Part shown: positions 7,083-13,216 of the stretch, piece by piece
Layout: each line of letters begins with the position of its first letter
Position numbering within the stretch: position 1 is the stretch's first letter
Origin: Candidatus Methanophagaceae archaeon
Lineage (GTDB): Archaea; Halobacteriota; Syntropharchaeia; Alkanophagales; Methanospirareceae
Assembly (NCBI GenBank): GCA_013374505.1
Contig: QENJ01000063.1
Location: forward strand, 1-13,437
Direction: 5' to 3'
Length of the DNA: 13,437 bases
Translations under genes and position numbers: made by a program
The notes under the pieces: model-generated
What the model was told of the DNA's origin: nothing
Database searches by the model: none
Seen by the model: the letters and a program-made list of their open reading frames with translations, nothing else

Positions 7083-8426
7083 CTATGAGGATTGCTGTAC
7101 CCGATTTTGTTTCATCTGGTCCCTTATCTTCAATGATTTTTTGTCACCTTGTTCTTCAAGCCAATCCAGTACTTTTTCACGTTCATTATAAGATTCTATA
7201 GCTTTAATGAATTTGTCATGTTTCCTCAATCCTTCTTTTCGCACTATCTCAAGGGAATAACGTAATGTTTCAATCGCCACATGCTTCATAATAAGATATT
7301 CATGATGACTCGCGATTCCCATTTCACTACCATGAACGATTTTCGATCTCAGCTCATAAATCAACAGAACTTTGACAGGATCTGTGAATGGCTTCTCAAC
7401 GTGAAAATTTAACAAAAGCATACGATATGCCAATGTCTTCCCTTTCTCCTCATCTGAGATTGTTGTCAATATTGCTTCTAATGCCGTTGATAAATAGATG
7501 ATTTTGATATCTGGGTTTTCCTCTTCAATACTTCGTCCAATCCATGTTAAAGCCCATCTAAATCGCTTTCTGAGTTTTAGAGGAGGTTTTTCTTCTTCTA
7601 ATATCCCTGGGACGCTACTAAGAAACTTATTTATGCTTTTTTCCAGATCTTCATTGAGCTCTATAGGTAACGCTTTATATCCTCTTTTCCACTGGGCACC
7701 AACAGACGAAGGAGTATCTTTTTTCTTGTAACAGAGAATTTCATCTTGCTTGAAGAGCGTATTCTTATCAGATGTTAAAGTGTTTGTTGAAATCGAAACT
7801 TGTAAAATCCTAATGACAAAATCAGCTTTTTTTCTTGCGCGGTCACAAACTAATTCTGGATTATTGCCTTTTTCTGGAATGATGGCCATGGTTTTATTTA
7901 CAATGTCGTTAAATATTATTGTATCATTTCGTATCCCCCACTCTTCGAGGGCAATCTCGTCAAATTTCTTTACGATAACATCACCTATCTCAATCTCTAA
8001 ATCCTTAGCATCTAAATACAAGATTGGGACCAAAACTTCATACTCCTCTAAAGGTCTCAATATATCCGATAAAAAAACATCAATTTTTTCTTTTAGTTCA
8101 CCTGTGTTTTTGTAAACAGAATATCCCGCTATTATTTCACAGGTAAAATGCAAAAGAGCATTCTCTAATTCACTATCTTTTAAGTATTCTAGAGCTGATT
8201 CACATTTTAATTTATTGAGTACATCGAGGTAAAGCTTTAAATATTTATCATATAAAACGAAAGAATTACCTTTAGACCGGTCAATGTCAATATCGGTTGG
8301 TACATAGCTCATCATATAGCATCTAAAATCTCTCTTAATATCGAACTCATCTTTTGGGTATTCTAACGTGAGTTTTCTACAAAACTTGCGGATTAAATTG
8401 CGTGTATTCGTACTTATCTCATTCAT
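7083..8426 (-). CDS. ApeA-like HEPN domain protein, putative ribonuclease
   Basis: This 447-aa soluble protein has no signal peptide. The N-terminal about 275 residues are not recognised. Residues about 285-400 resemble the Apea-type HEPN domain: WALTWIGRSI (291-300), then STALEAIL (313-320), which matches the usual helix before the catalytic one, then YELRSKIVHGSE, which contains the HEPN motif RX4H (R360, H365). In HEPN ribonucleases this Arg/His pair cleaves RNA; ApeA-type proteins are linked to phage defence through abortive infection. The tail (400-447) is highly charged. The gene is A/T-richer than hdrA and sits alone between surface-protein genes, consistent with an acquired cargo gene. 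There is no Shine-Dalgarno site before the ATG; a TATA-like TAATATTTATG about 32 bp upstream fits near-leaderless transcription. HEPN membership is fairly sure; defence function is inference. Confidence 0.7.
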   Translation of the reverse strand: MNEISTNTRNLIRKFCRKLTLEYPKDEFDIKRDFRCYMMSYVPTDIDIDRSKGNSFVLYDKYLKLYLDVLNKLKCESALEYLKDSELENALLHFTCEIIAGYSVYKNTGELKEKIDVFLSDILRPLEEYEVLVPILYLDAKDLEIEIGDVIVKKFDEIALEEWGIRNDTIIFNDIVNKTMAIIPEKGNNPELVCDRARKKADFVIRILQVSISTNTLTSDKNTLFKQDEILCYKKKDTPSSVGAQWKRGYKALPIELNEDLEKSINKFLSSVPGILEEEKPPLKLRKRFRWALTWIGRSIEEENPDIKIIYLSTALEAILTTISDEEKGKTLAYRMLLLNFHVEKPFTDPVKVLLIYELRSKIVHGSEMGIASHHEYLIMKHVAIETLRYSLEIVRKEGLRKHDKFIKAIESYNEREKVLDWLEEQGDKKSLKIRDQMKQNRVQQSS

Positions 8427-8452
8427 TGTTCAAATTTAATTAGATTCCAGAA

Positions 8453-8463
8453 CATAAATATTA
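8453..8463 (-). promoter_or_regulatory. Probable TATA box of the HEPN gene
   Basis: On the minus strand TAATATTTATG is centred about 32 bases before the ATG at 8426, which puts the expected start of transcription within a few bases of the ATG. Confidence 0.4.
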
Positions 8464-8532
8464 GGTTTCATAAGATGTTATAAACCCCCGCAATAAATTG
8501 CAGACATCACTACCCACAAGGCATTTTACTTT

Positions 8533-8637
8533 CTACATCTCATCGAGCTTTTTTAGAAGTTCTTTATTCTTTTCCATGCTCATATCCATTATTTCCTCAA
8601 TTTCTTCAAGCTCCTTTGTTTTCTTTTCCTCATACAT
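8533..8637 (-). CDS. Tiny charged helical protein (34 aa), hypothetical
   Basis: The 34-codon frame reads MYEEKKTKELEEIEEIMDMS followed by a Lys/Leu-rich end (KELLKKLDEM). It is almost wholly helical and coiled-coil-like, alternating Glu and Lys. A GGAGG lies 9 bases before the ATG, inside the last codons of the upstream 179-aa gene, and only 4 bases separate that gene's stop from this ATG, as in a true operon. I know of no family. It may be a small partner of the membrane protein upstream, or a spurious A/G-rich frame; the ribosome binding site is the main support. Confidence 0.45.
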   Translation of the reverse strand: MYEEKKTKELEEIEEIMDMSMEKNKELLKKLDEM

Positions 8638-8641
8638 TTTA

Positions 8642-9181
8642 TCATCCCTCCTTCTTCGCATGCCTTCGTATCCATTCTATCACGCCTTTCAAATCCAAAT
8701 CATTTTTCAGGTTTATACCACCAACGTCTACAGTAAGCATTGTACCACGTGCAAGTGACGACACGTCCCCATCCATTACTTTTAGTTTCAGTGGCATATC
8801 TGGCTCTTCGGCGGAAAGTTGTGCTTCGTAACCCCCAGGTTCACCGTTCACATAAAAAGTTCCTGAGGTCCGCCAGTTCGTGGTATCGATGTAATATCGC
8901 CCGTTTTTTTCTGTCGCAGTATATGTAGTTTCTAAATACCCGGATACGTATCGGCTTACTACAGGTGGCGCGGTCCAATCAGTATTACTAAATTCCAAAT
9001 CTTGCCCAAGTAGCACGGTTTGTACCGATGGTTGCTTCTCAATAATATTGTACTGTCCTCCAACACTGTAAGCGCTTATGCTACACATAATTGAGGCCGT
9101 TACCGAAGCGATTATTATCGCTACCAGTACAATCAATATTGTTTTTCCGCTCACCCTTGTTCCTATTTTCGATCTCACCAT
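8642..9181 (-). CDS. Membrane-anchored archaeal surface protein, function unknown
   Basis: The 179-aa protein has a single N-terminal membrane segment (about residues 14-37, TILIVLVAIIIASVTASI) after a short basic stretch, then an extracellular beta-rich domain. The run LLGQDLEF (57-64), TSGTFYVNG (105-113), AQLSAEEPDMPLKLKV (120-135), then TVDVGGINL (150-158) resembles the ligand-less S-layer-related modules seen in surface proteins of methanogens and relatives; I recall this only as a pattern and do not assign a named domain. The C-terminal end is charged (IRRHAKKEG) and appears cut short compared with multi-domain surface proteins. A weak purine run precedes the ATG. The tiny 34-aa frame follows 4 bases after the stop; the small secreted protein lies 46 bases upstream. 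Confidence 0.7.
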   Translation of the reverse strand: MVRSKIGTRVSGKTILIVLVAIIIASVTASIMCSISAYSVGGQYNIIEKQPSVQTVLLGQDLEFSNTDWTAPPVVSRYVSGYLETTYTATEKNGRYYIDTTNWRTSGTFYVNGEPGGYEAQLSAEEPDMPLKLKVMDGDVSSLARGTMLTVDVGGINLKNDLDLKGVIEWIRRHAKKEG

Positions 9182-9227
9182 CCAATTTCTTTCAGAGGGA
9201 TATACTATCTATTATTGACACGTGGAA

Positions 9228-9515
9228 TCATGATCCACATGACCAAAACACGAAAGCGTCAGGATTATCCTCCTGCCCGATTAATTCTTCTGGAACGTCA
9301 GTATCATAATATATCATGACAAAGCTATTTTCTGTACTATAACCCCAGTAACCCCAATCCTCATCAAATAAGGCGTCACCCATCCATCCCGGAGGAACAT
9401 CAACATCCAGAGTAACCTCGCCACTTGCTTGACCAAGCAGTACAATTAAGAGAGTTAGTAAAAGAAGTATTTGGCTTTTTTTCATGATGCCACTATATTT
9501 AACATTTAGTATCAT
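9228..9515 (-). CDS. Small secreted protein, function unknown
   Basis: A 95-aa protein is called from the ATG at 9515. The ATG at 9566 would add 17 residues but lacks a ribosome binding site, whereas AAGGAGG lies six bases before 9515. A signal peptide follows (MKKSQILLLLTLLIVLLGQASG, residues 11-32), leaving a mature part of about 63 residues that is acidic and aromatic (GWMGDALFDEDWGYWGY, later FVMIYYDTDVP) and ends in FVFWSCGS. A lone Cys stands near the C-terminus. No family is recognised. It is transcribed in the same direction as, and just before, the membrane-anchored surface protein and could be its partner. An abrupt end makes a truncated surface-protein fragment an alternative. Confidence 0.6.
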   Translation of the reverse strand: MILNVKYSGIMKKSQILLLLTLLIVLLGQASGEVTLDVDVPPGWMGDALFDEDWGYWGYSTENSFVMIYYDTDVPEELIGQEDNPDAFVFWSCGS

Positions 9516-9528
9516 AGCAATCCTCCTT
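9509..9528 (-). promoter_or_regulatory. Ribosome binding site that decides the start at 9515
   Basis: On the minus strand AAGGAGG-ATTGCT-ATG places a strong Shine-Dalgarno site six bases before the ATG at 9515. This supports a start 17 codons inside the longest frame. Confidence 0.65.
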
Positions 9529-9622
9529 AAAAGCTTTTCGGTTTTTAATTTGTGAGCATAATACACAGGATAACTTCACACTAAATACAAGTTACATCAA
9601 GAATAGTGTTACAAAACTGTAT

Positions 9623-10918
9623 TCACACCTGCTCAAACCTTCGCAGCACAACACCTTCAGCGACCTTAGGTAAAAACAACGTGGACTTCTGCGGAAACCC
9701 TTTCCGCTCCACCTGAGCCTTGTATTCCACATCTGCTATCCGCAGCGGTTTCAGGAAAAATGCAACTCTGTAAACACCCGTATCCACCTTCTCAATCGCA
9801 TCCTTCGGACTAGCCGTAAAAGCTATGCTTTCCTCTGGTTTGCCAATAAGCGTGGGGTCAATAAGCCATTCATGCAAACTAATCACATCCAGCCCCACCC
9901 GTTCGCCTCTCGCCTCTGACAACTCCCGTATCCGCTGCTCATCAGCCCGCAGCAAATAGAACCACTTTCCGTCATACATACACAACCTAACGTCAAAATC
10001 GTTGGTGCGTTCGTTTAGCTTTGTATAGATGTCACACCGGTCACAACGTTCAACGCTAAAATTCGCTTTTAGTCTATCCAGGAGTTCAGGCATGCGGCAT
10101 TCTTTCACACATCGGTGCCAGGGCAGCAATAACAGCGCTCGATCATCACCTTCCACAAGCATCATCAACGTATCCGCCGTTCCGCCGTCTTTGTACAACT
10201 GATAAGAAGCGGTATATCTGTGATGCCCATCAAGAATCATAACGCTCTTGTCACGCATCAACTGCTGAATCTTTGCCATCACTTCGTTGTCCGAAACTTC
10301 CCAGAGCAGGTGACGACTACCATCTAACATGACATCCACAATCGGTTTTCTATTCACATTTAGCTGCAAGTCCGGTCGGCGAAACCCTAAATACTGCTCG
10401 AGAATGTTGTTTATCGCGTGGTCCGGCATATTGTATTCCGCAACAATAGGCGAGAAATTCATACCGCATTCTTTCATCAACTGGTATCGCTCCCGCATGC
10501 TCGAGTCAAAGGTCTTCTCGTGCCCTAATATATGCTGGTCGTTGAGTTTCTCAAGTTTTAGCAGTGCTATCAGCCCGAACATGAAATAAGTGTCTCTTTG
10601 TTCTTCTTTTGGGATTTGTTCACGAATCTCATCCGAAATGCTGTATCTGATCCCATAGATATAGAAAGCGGGTTTTGTACACTCTTTTAAAATACCGTCA
10701 TTGAAGAAACGCACCACACTTTTTTTCGCGTGAGCCACAAAATCTTGCTCCTTTACGCCCGCTCTTCTCGTGGTACACTGGATTACATTATTCTTCTCGG
10801 CTGAGTATTTATCGTACCGCGAGGCGTCTATTGTATCATAGACCGGGCAAATAAGCTCCGCTCGGTCTTCCCGTTTCGGGTTCAGTACTGTCGCTTTGAA
10901 TGGTTTTACGAATACCAT
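9623..10918 (-). CDS. DUF1015 family protein (COG4198)
   Basis: The 431-aa soluble protein has normal length for DUF1015. Family landmarks are VKPFKATVLNP at the N-terminus, CPVYDTID (24-31), ILGHEKTF (130-137), MILDGHHRYTAS (227-238), LLPWHRC and the terminal KSTLFLPKVAEGVVLRRF (411-428). The DGHHR motif (D230, H232, H233, R234) resembles the nucleotide-binding motif of the ParB/sulfiredoxin fold, which includes the ADP-dependent serine kinase SerK, so a small-molecule kinase role is possible; this is inference, as the family function is not established here. A TATA box about 30 bases before the ATG and no ribosome binding site point to a leaderless mRNA. The gene diverges from the nitroreductase operon. 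Confidence 0.9.
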   Translation of the reverse strand: MVFVKPFKATVLNPKREDRAELICPVYDTIDASRYDKYSAEKNNVIQCTTRRAGVKEQDFVAHAKKSVVRFFNDGILKECTKPAFYIYGIRYSISDEIREQIPKEEQRDTYFMFGLIALLKLEKLNDQHILGHEKTFDSSMRERYQLMKECGMNFSPIVAEYNMPDHAINNILEQYLGFRRPDLQLNVNRKPIVDVMLDGSRHLLWEVSDNEVMAKIQQLMRDKSVMILDGHHRYTASYQLYKDGGTADTLMMLVEGDDRALLLLPWHRCVKECRMPELLDRLKANFSVERCDRCDIYTKLNERTNDFDVRLCMYDGKWFYLLRADEQRIRELSEARGERVGLDVISLHEWLIDPTLIGKPEESIAFTASPKDAIEKVDTGVYRVAFFLKPLRIADVEYKAQVERKGFPQKSTLFLPKVAEGVVLRRFEQV

Positions 10919-10944
10919 GGCGTTTGTAAAATATCAAATGTTTT

Positions 10945-10963
10945 GTATATATCATACCGGTAT
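10945..10963 (-). promoter_or_regulatory. TATA box and adjoining palindrome of the DUF1015 gene
   Basis: On the minus strand a TATATA core (within 10945-10953) lies about 30 bases before the ATG at 10918, the spacing expected for a leaderless archaeal gene. Directly upstream, where the BRE would be, is the perfect palindrome ATACCGGTAT (10954-10963), a possible repressor site shared with the divergent operon. The rest of 10919-11095 shows nothing else clear. Confidence 0.5.
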
Positions 10964-11095
10964 ATCTATTTGTAGAGTCCCGAAATTGTTTCGTCAAGAA
11001 ACTTCACCTCAACGTAGGGTGATGCTAACAGACAAAAAGTAAGCGAAAGAAAATTAGAACTATACTATACAACACTGAAAATCAAGGTATAAAAG

Positions 11096-11836
11096 ATGAA
11101 CAGAAGAGTATCAAAAGCAGAAATAGGAGACAGATTCCAGCAAGAGACGAAGTATAAAAGAGGTCATCTTCCCGCCTGGCACCTGGATTGGGCAAGCAAA
11201 CCTGAAACGTATAAGCGGTATCCCACAGCGCCAAAAGTCCTGCTCGAACCACAGGAGGCAGAAGGAGGGAGCACACCGCCATGGGAAGTCCTGAGACGCC
11301 GCCGAAGCGTTCGGCACTTCACAGATGAAACGGTGACAAAATCAGAACTATCTCAACTGTTGTGGGCAGCACAGGGTATTACCAATCCCGAATCGGGGTT
11401 CCGAACCGCTCCATCCGCAGGGGCATTGTATCCCATAGAAACGTATCTCGTGATCAATCTCGTGGAGCACATTGACCCGGGAGTTTATCATTATGCCGTG
11501 GATAGACATGAACTCGAACAGTTACGAGCGGGCGATTTTCGTAGCCAGGTTGCACAGTCTGCCCTTGATCAAGAAATGGCGTACCATGCGAGCGTGGTCT
11601 TCGTCTGGACTGCCATCTTTGCACGGTCGAAGTGGAAATACAAGCAAAGAGCCTATCGCTACATATATCTGGATGCCGGACATATAGCACAGAACGTGGC
11701 GTTAGCTGCCGTTGCATTAAATCTCGGCAGTTGCCAGGGGGGTGCGCTCTACGATGACGAGGTAAACGCTCTTTTGGGCATAGATGGTACAGATGAGAGT
11801 GTGGTTTACATGACGGTTGTCGGTAAGGAGAACTAG
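11096..11836 (+). CDS. SagB-type nitroreductase/dehydrogenase (FMN oxidoreductase)
   Basis: The 246-aa protein belongs to the nitroreductase superfamily, SagB/ThcOx-like branch. RRRRSVRHFTDE (67-78) is the FMN-phosphate-binding start of the domain. TAPSAGALYPIETY (103-116) is the signature of SagB-type enzymes. RYIYLDAGHIAQNVALAA (187-204) is the usual active-site and dimer helix, and LNLGSCQGG (208-216) closes the fold. SagB proteins oxidise azoline rings in modified peptides, but many stand-alone archaeal members have no peptide cluster and an unknown substrate. No precursor peptide or cyclodehydratase gene is visible here, so an azole-peptide role is not supported. AAGGT precedes the ATG by seven bases. 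The stop codon overlaps the Shine-Dalgarno site of the acetyltransferase, so the two form an operon. Confidence 0.9.
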   Translation: MNRRVSKAEIGDRFQQETKYKRGHLPAWHLDWASKPETYKRYPTAPKVLLEPQEAEGGSTPPWEVLRRRRSVRHFTDETVTKSELSQLLWAAQGITNPESGFRTAPSAGALYPIETYLVINLVEHIDPGVYHYAVDRHELEQLRAGDFRSQVAQSALDQEMAYHASVVFVWTAIFARSKWKYKQRAYRYIYLDAGHIAQNVALAAVALNLGSCQGGALYDDEVNALLGIDGTDESVVYMTVVGKEN

Positions 11837-11848
11837 GAGGAGTTTGGC

Positions 11849-12280
11849 GTGGTTAGCATTCGAGATGCGGAGGAATCCGATGAAACGTCCGTGTATGAGT
11901 TGGTTACTGCTTTGATGGCAGTAGCGCTTGACCGGCAGTCGTTTCATGAGGTATTTGTCCAGAATCTTCGTGACGACAACGTGCTATACTATGTTGTGGA
12001 GCGTGATGGGCGTGTTATTGGCTTTGCAAGCCTACATACCGAGCCTCAGCTACATCATGCCGGACTGGTAGGTGAGATACAGGAATTGATTGTGCATGAA
12101 ACAGTCCGTGATAAAGGTATCGGCGCTCAACTCGTGTCGCGACTTGAGCAGGAAGCAGAGAAACGAGGTTGTGTCTCTATCGAAGTGACGACAAAGAATT
12201 TTCGGGTGGATGCACAACGCTTTTACGAGCAGGTGGGGTTCAAGCGAACGCATGTAAATTTTACAAAAAAAAACTTATAG
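11849..12280 (+). CDS. GNAT acetyltransferase, PhnO-like
   Basis: The 143-aa protein starts at GTG (11849) with AGGAGG (11835-11840) eight bases before it. The GNAT acetyl-CoA loop is RDKGIG (87-92), preceded by the beta-strand GEIQELIV and followed by the FYEQVGF end motif. The pattern closely follows E. coli PhnO (aminoalkylphosphonate N-acetyltransferase) as I remember it: LRDDNVLYYVV, then LHTEPQLHH...GEIQEL, then TKNFRVDAQRFYEQVGF and a closing FTK. An amine substrate of aminophosphonate or similar type is therefore plausible, though no phosphonate (phn) gene is nearby. Its last codons (TKKNL) contain an A9 run that on the other strand serves as the T-tract of a terminator for the opposing genes. 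Confidence 0.85.
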   Translation: MVSIRDAEESDETSVYELVTALMAVALDRQSFHEVFVQNLRDDNVLYYVVERDGRVIGFASLHTEPQLHHAGLVGEIQELIVHETVRDKGIGAQLVSRLEQEAEKRGCVSIEVTTKNFRVDAQRFYEQVGFKRTHVNFTKKNL

Positions 12281-12299
12281 CGCCCTATAAGGCGTTATA
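12265..12299 (-). terminator. Hairpin plus T9 terminator for the leftward transcript
   Basis: Read on the minus strand, TATAACGCC-TTATAG-GGCGCTATA (one G-T pair) is followed by AG and nine T. It lies at and just inside the end of the convergent acetyltransferase gene, and the stop codons of the two converging frames are adjacent (12275-12277 minus, 12278-12280 plus). Confidence 0.65.
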
Positions 12300-12502
12300 T
12301 CGCAGCCCGTACAGATAAGACACATCGTCTGCGAGACATTTACACGAAGACTGTACTTATCTATTATTTCTCGTGTCATCCGTGTGAGTTTAAGCAACCG
12401 CTCAGCATCGGGTCTTGTTGCCTCAAGTTCGTCTTTGACAGAAATTTTAGGGTTTTTGTCCCAAATTCTATTCTCATAACTTAAGAATCCTTCTGGCGTC
12501 TT
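12275..12502 (-). pseudogene. C-terminal fragment with CX2CX2C motif, probably the tail of the broken radical-SAM gene
   Basis: A 75-codon open frame has no usable start near its left side (it opens after a stop at 12503-12505; the first ATG gives only 36 residues). It reads like real protein: KDELEATRPDAERLLKLTR, then REIIDKYSLRVNVSQTMCLI and CTGCDITPYRAL, with Cys at 61, 64 and 67 of the open frame. It ends cleanly just before a strong terminator. It overlaps the relE remnant in another frame, so only part can be ancient coding sequence. I infer that it is the 3' end of the radical-SAM gene whose start is at 13109, because both are on the same strand and end at a single terminator. A separate decayed gene is the alternative. 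Confidence 0.45.
12376..12477 (-). pseudogene. RelE-like toxin remnant (N-terminus only)
   Basis: An ATG overlapping the antitoxin stop (ATGA, 12474-12477) opens a 33-codon frame starting MRIEFGTKTLKFLSKTN. That matches the way RelE/ParE toxins begin (short beta strand, then a helix with KFL-K). The catalytic body of a RelE (about 85 aa) is missing; after about 17 codons the frame turns into unlikely sequence and stops. It looks like a toxin gene cut at a junction near 12425-12440, where the C-terminal fragment of another gene begins to read well. Confidence 0.45.
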
Positions 12503-12713
12503 CTAAAGGAATTGTTTTACCTGTTGTATATTCCCTCATGGCTTCATCTAAATCTGATTTCTCCTCTTTATTTAATACCAGCATGTATTCTGATAATATT
12601 TCTTCTATATTCCTTGTCCTTTCGTTTAATTCAGCGAAATCATGTTTTAACAGAAGCAATTCTTCTAATTTCTTATTTATATCGCTTAATATTTGATGCT
12701 TTTCATCGTGCAT
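12474..12713 (-). CDS. RelB/Phd-like antitoxin
   Basis: A 79-aa acidic, mostly helical protein. The N-terminal two-thirds (residues about 5-55) is a coiled-coil-like helix, and the C-terminal part reads DLDEAMREYTTGKTIPLEDA, which resembles the toxin-wrapping tail of RelB-type antitoxins (typical form: EYREGKTISLEE). The stop overlaps the ATG of a RelE-like remnant, the classic antitoxin-toxin arrangement. No DNA-binding ribbon-helix-helix is obvious. There is no Shine-Dalgarno site before its ATG. With the toxin broken this is an orphan antitoxin, possibly neutralising a related toxin elsewhere. It occupies the place where the middle of the radical-SAM gene should be. Confidence 0.6.
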   Translation of the reverse strand: MHDEKHQILSDINKKLEELLLLKHDFAELNERTRNIEEILSEYMLVLNKEEKSDLDEAMREYTTGKTIPLEDARRILKL

Positions 12714-12748
12714 GTTTTTTTTACTACCTTATTCTTAATAGTTTCTTT

Positions 12749-13109
12749 TCATATAAAAAACGTCCACTCTGGAACCGAATAAAATGTACAGTCATAGATA
12801 CAGCGTTCACTCAGTGTGACGTAAGCTTGCTCTGGACAGTGCGCGTGTACTAGCTCAATTTCGCCTCTTACCAGCTCTTTATTGTCTTTCAGGATTATAA
12901 AATCGTTGTTTTCCTTTATCACTCGTGAGTTGCACGTTTTTGTTGATCTCTAAGCGTACTCGATGGCCACCAGATGTAAAGAATATTGATTTTTGGCCTG
13001 TGTTGGGACCTGCGGAAGAGGTGGACGTTCCTGTAAGTAGTGATGCACCTACATCCACGCTTCCTGTTGCGAGTAGTTCGGCTTTTAGGTTTGCGTTTAG
13101 TTTGGGCAT
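12749..13109 (-). pseudogene. Radical-SAM enzyme, frameshifted and truncated N-terminal half
   Basis: The start at 13109 is well supported: AAAGGAG stands five bases before an ATG giving MPKLNANLKAELLATGSVDV. The frame reads sensibly to HRVRLEINKN (about residue 58), then turns to low-quality sequence and stops at 12879. In the next frame the protein continues: RVIKENNDFIILKDNKELV, RGEIELVHAHCPEQAYVTLS, then ERCIYDCTFYSVP. The switch is at an A5 run (T5 on the plus strand, 12937-12941), where one extra A would explain it. ERCIYDCTFY corresponds to the radical-SAM CX3CX2C site, with the third Cys replaced by Tyr (TAT for TGT). After SVP the frame ends at a stop (12749). Three separate lesions mark this as a pseudogene of a BioB-like radical-SAM protein. 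The exact family and substrate are not recognised. Confidence 0.7.
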
Positions 13110-13216
13110 TTTCACTCCTTTTTGTTGAATTTTTGAATTGTGCAAACGCCTCTAAATTGCAGGGCATGCGTTTTTGATCTAGGCATGGAATTTAAAACAA
13201 ATATAATCTGTAATGA
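13110..13216. other. Upstream region of the radical-SAM pseudogene
   Basis: The 107-bp gap holds the AAAGGAG site for the ATG at 13109 and imperfect inverted sequence around CAAACGC...GCGTTTTTG (about 13142-13176). No clear promoter or further gene is seen. Confidence 0.3.

Noticed and set aside
7750..8115. A 121-codon plus-strand frame inside the HEPN gene
   Set aside because: It is antisense to a well-supported gene, its composition is Ser/Ile/Phe-rich, and it has no ribosome binding site or recognisable motif.
8498..8831. Two overlapping plus-strand frames (86 and 71 codons) rich in Ser and Phe
   Set aside because: They mirror the purine-rich minus-strand coding sequence of the 34-aa and 179-aa genes and have no independent support.
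9516..9566. Longer N-terminus for the small secreted protein (start at 9566)
   Set aside because: It would put 27 extra residues before the signal peptide core and lacks a ribosome binding site, while AAGGAGG fits the ATG at 9515.
11096..12280. Azole-peptide (RiPP) biosynthesis cluster suggested by the SagB-type enzyme
   Set aside because: There is no cyclodehydratase, YcaO or precursor-peptide frame near it.
12512..12853. A 113-codon plus-strand frame over the antitoxin and pseudogene region
   Set aside because: It is hydrophobic Leu/Ile/Tyr-rich sequence antisense to the acidic helical antitoxin, with no ribosome binding site; it crosses the replacement junction, which a real gene would not be expected to do.
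12879..13145. An independent 76-88 aa protein ending at 12879
   Set aside because: The N-terminal part is real coding sequence, but the last about 18 residues read as out-of-frame sequence while the neighbouring frame continues into a clear radical-SAM motif, so it is better explained as a frameshifted gene start.
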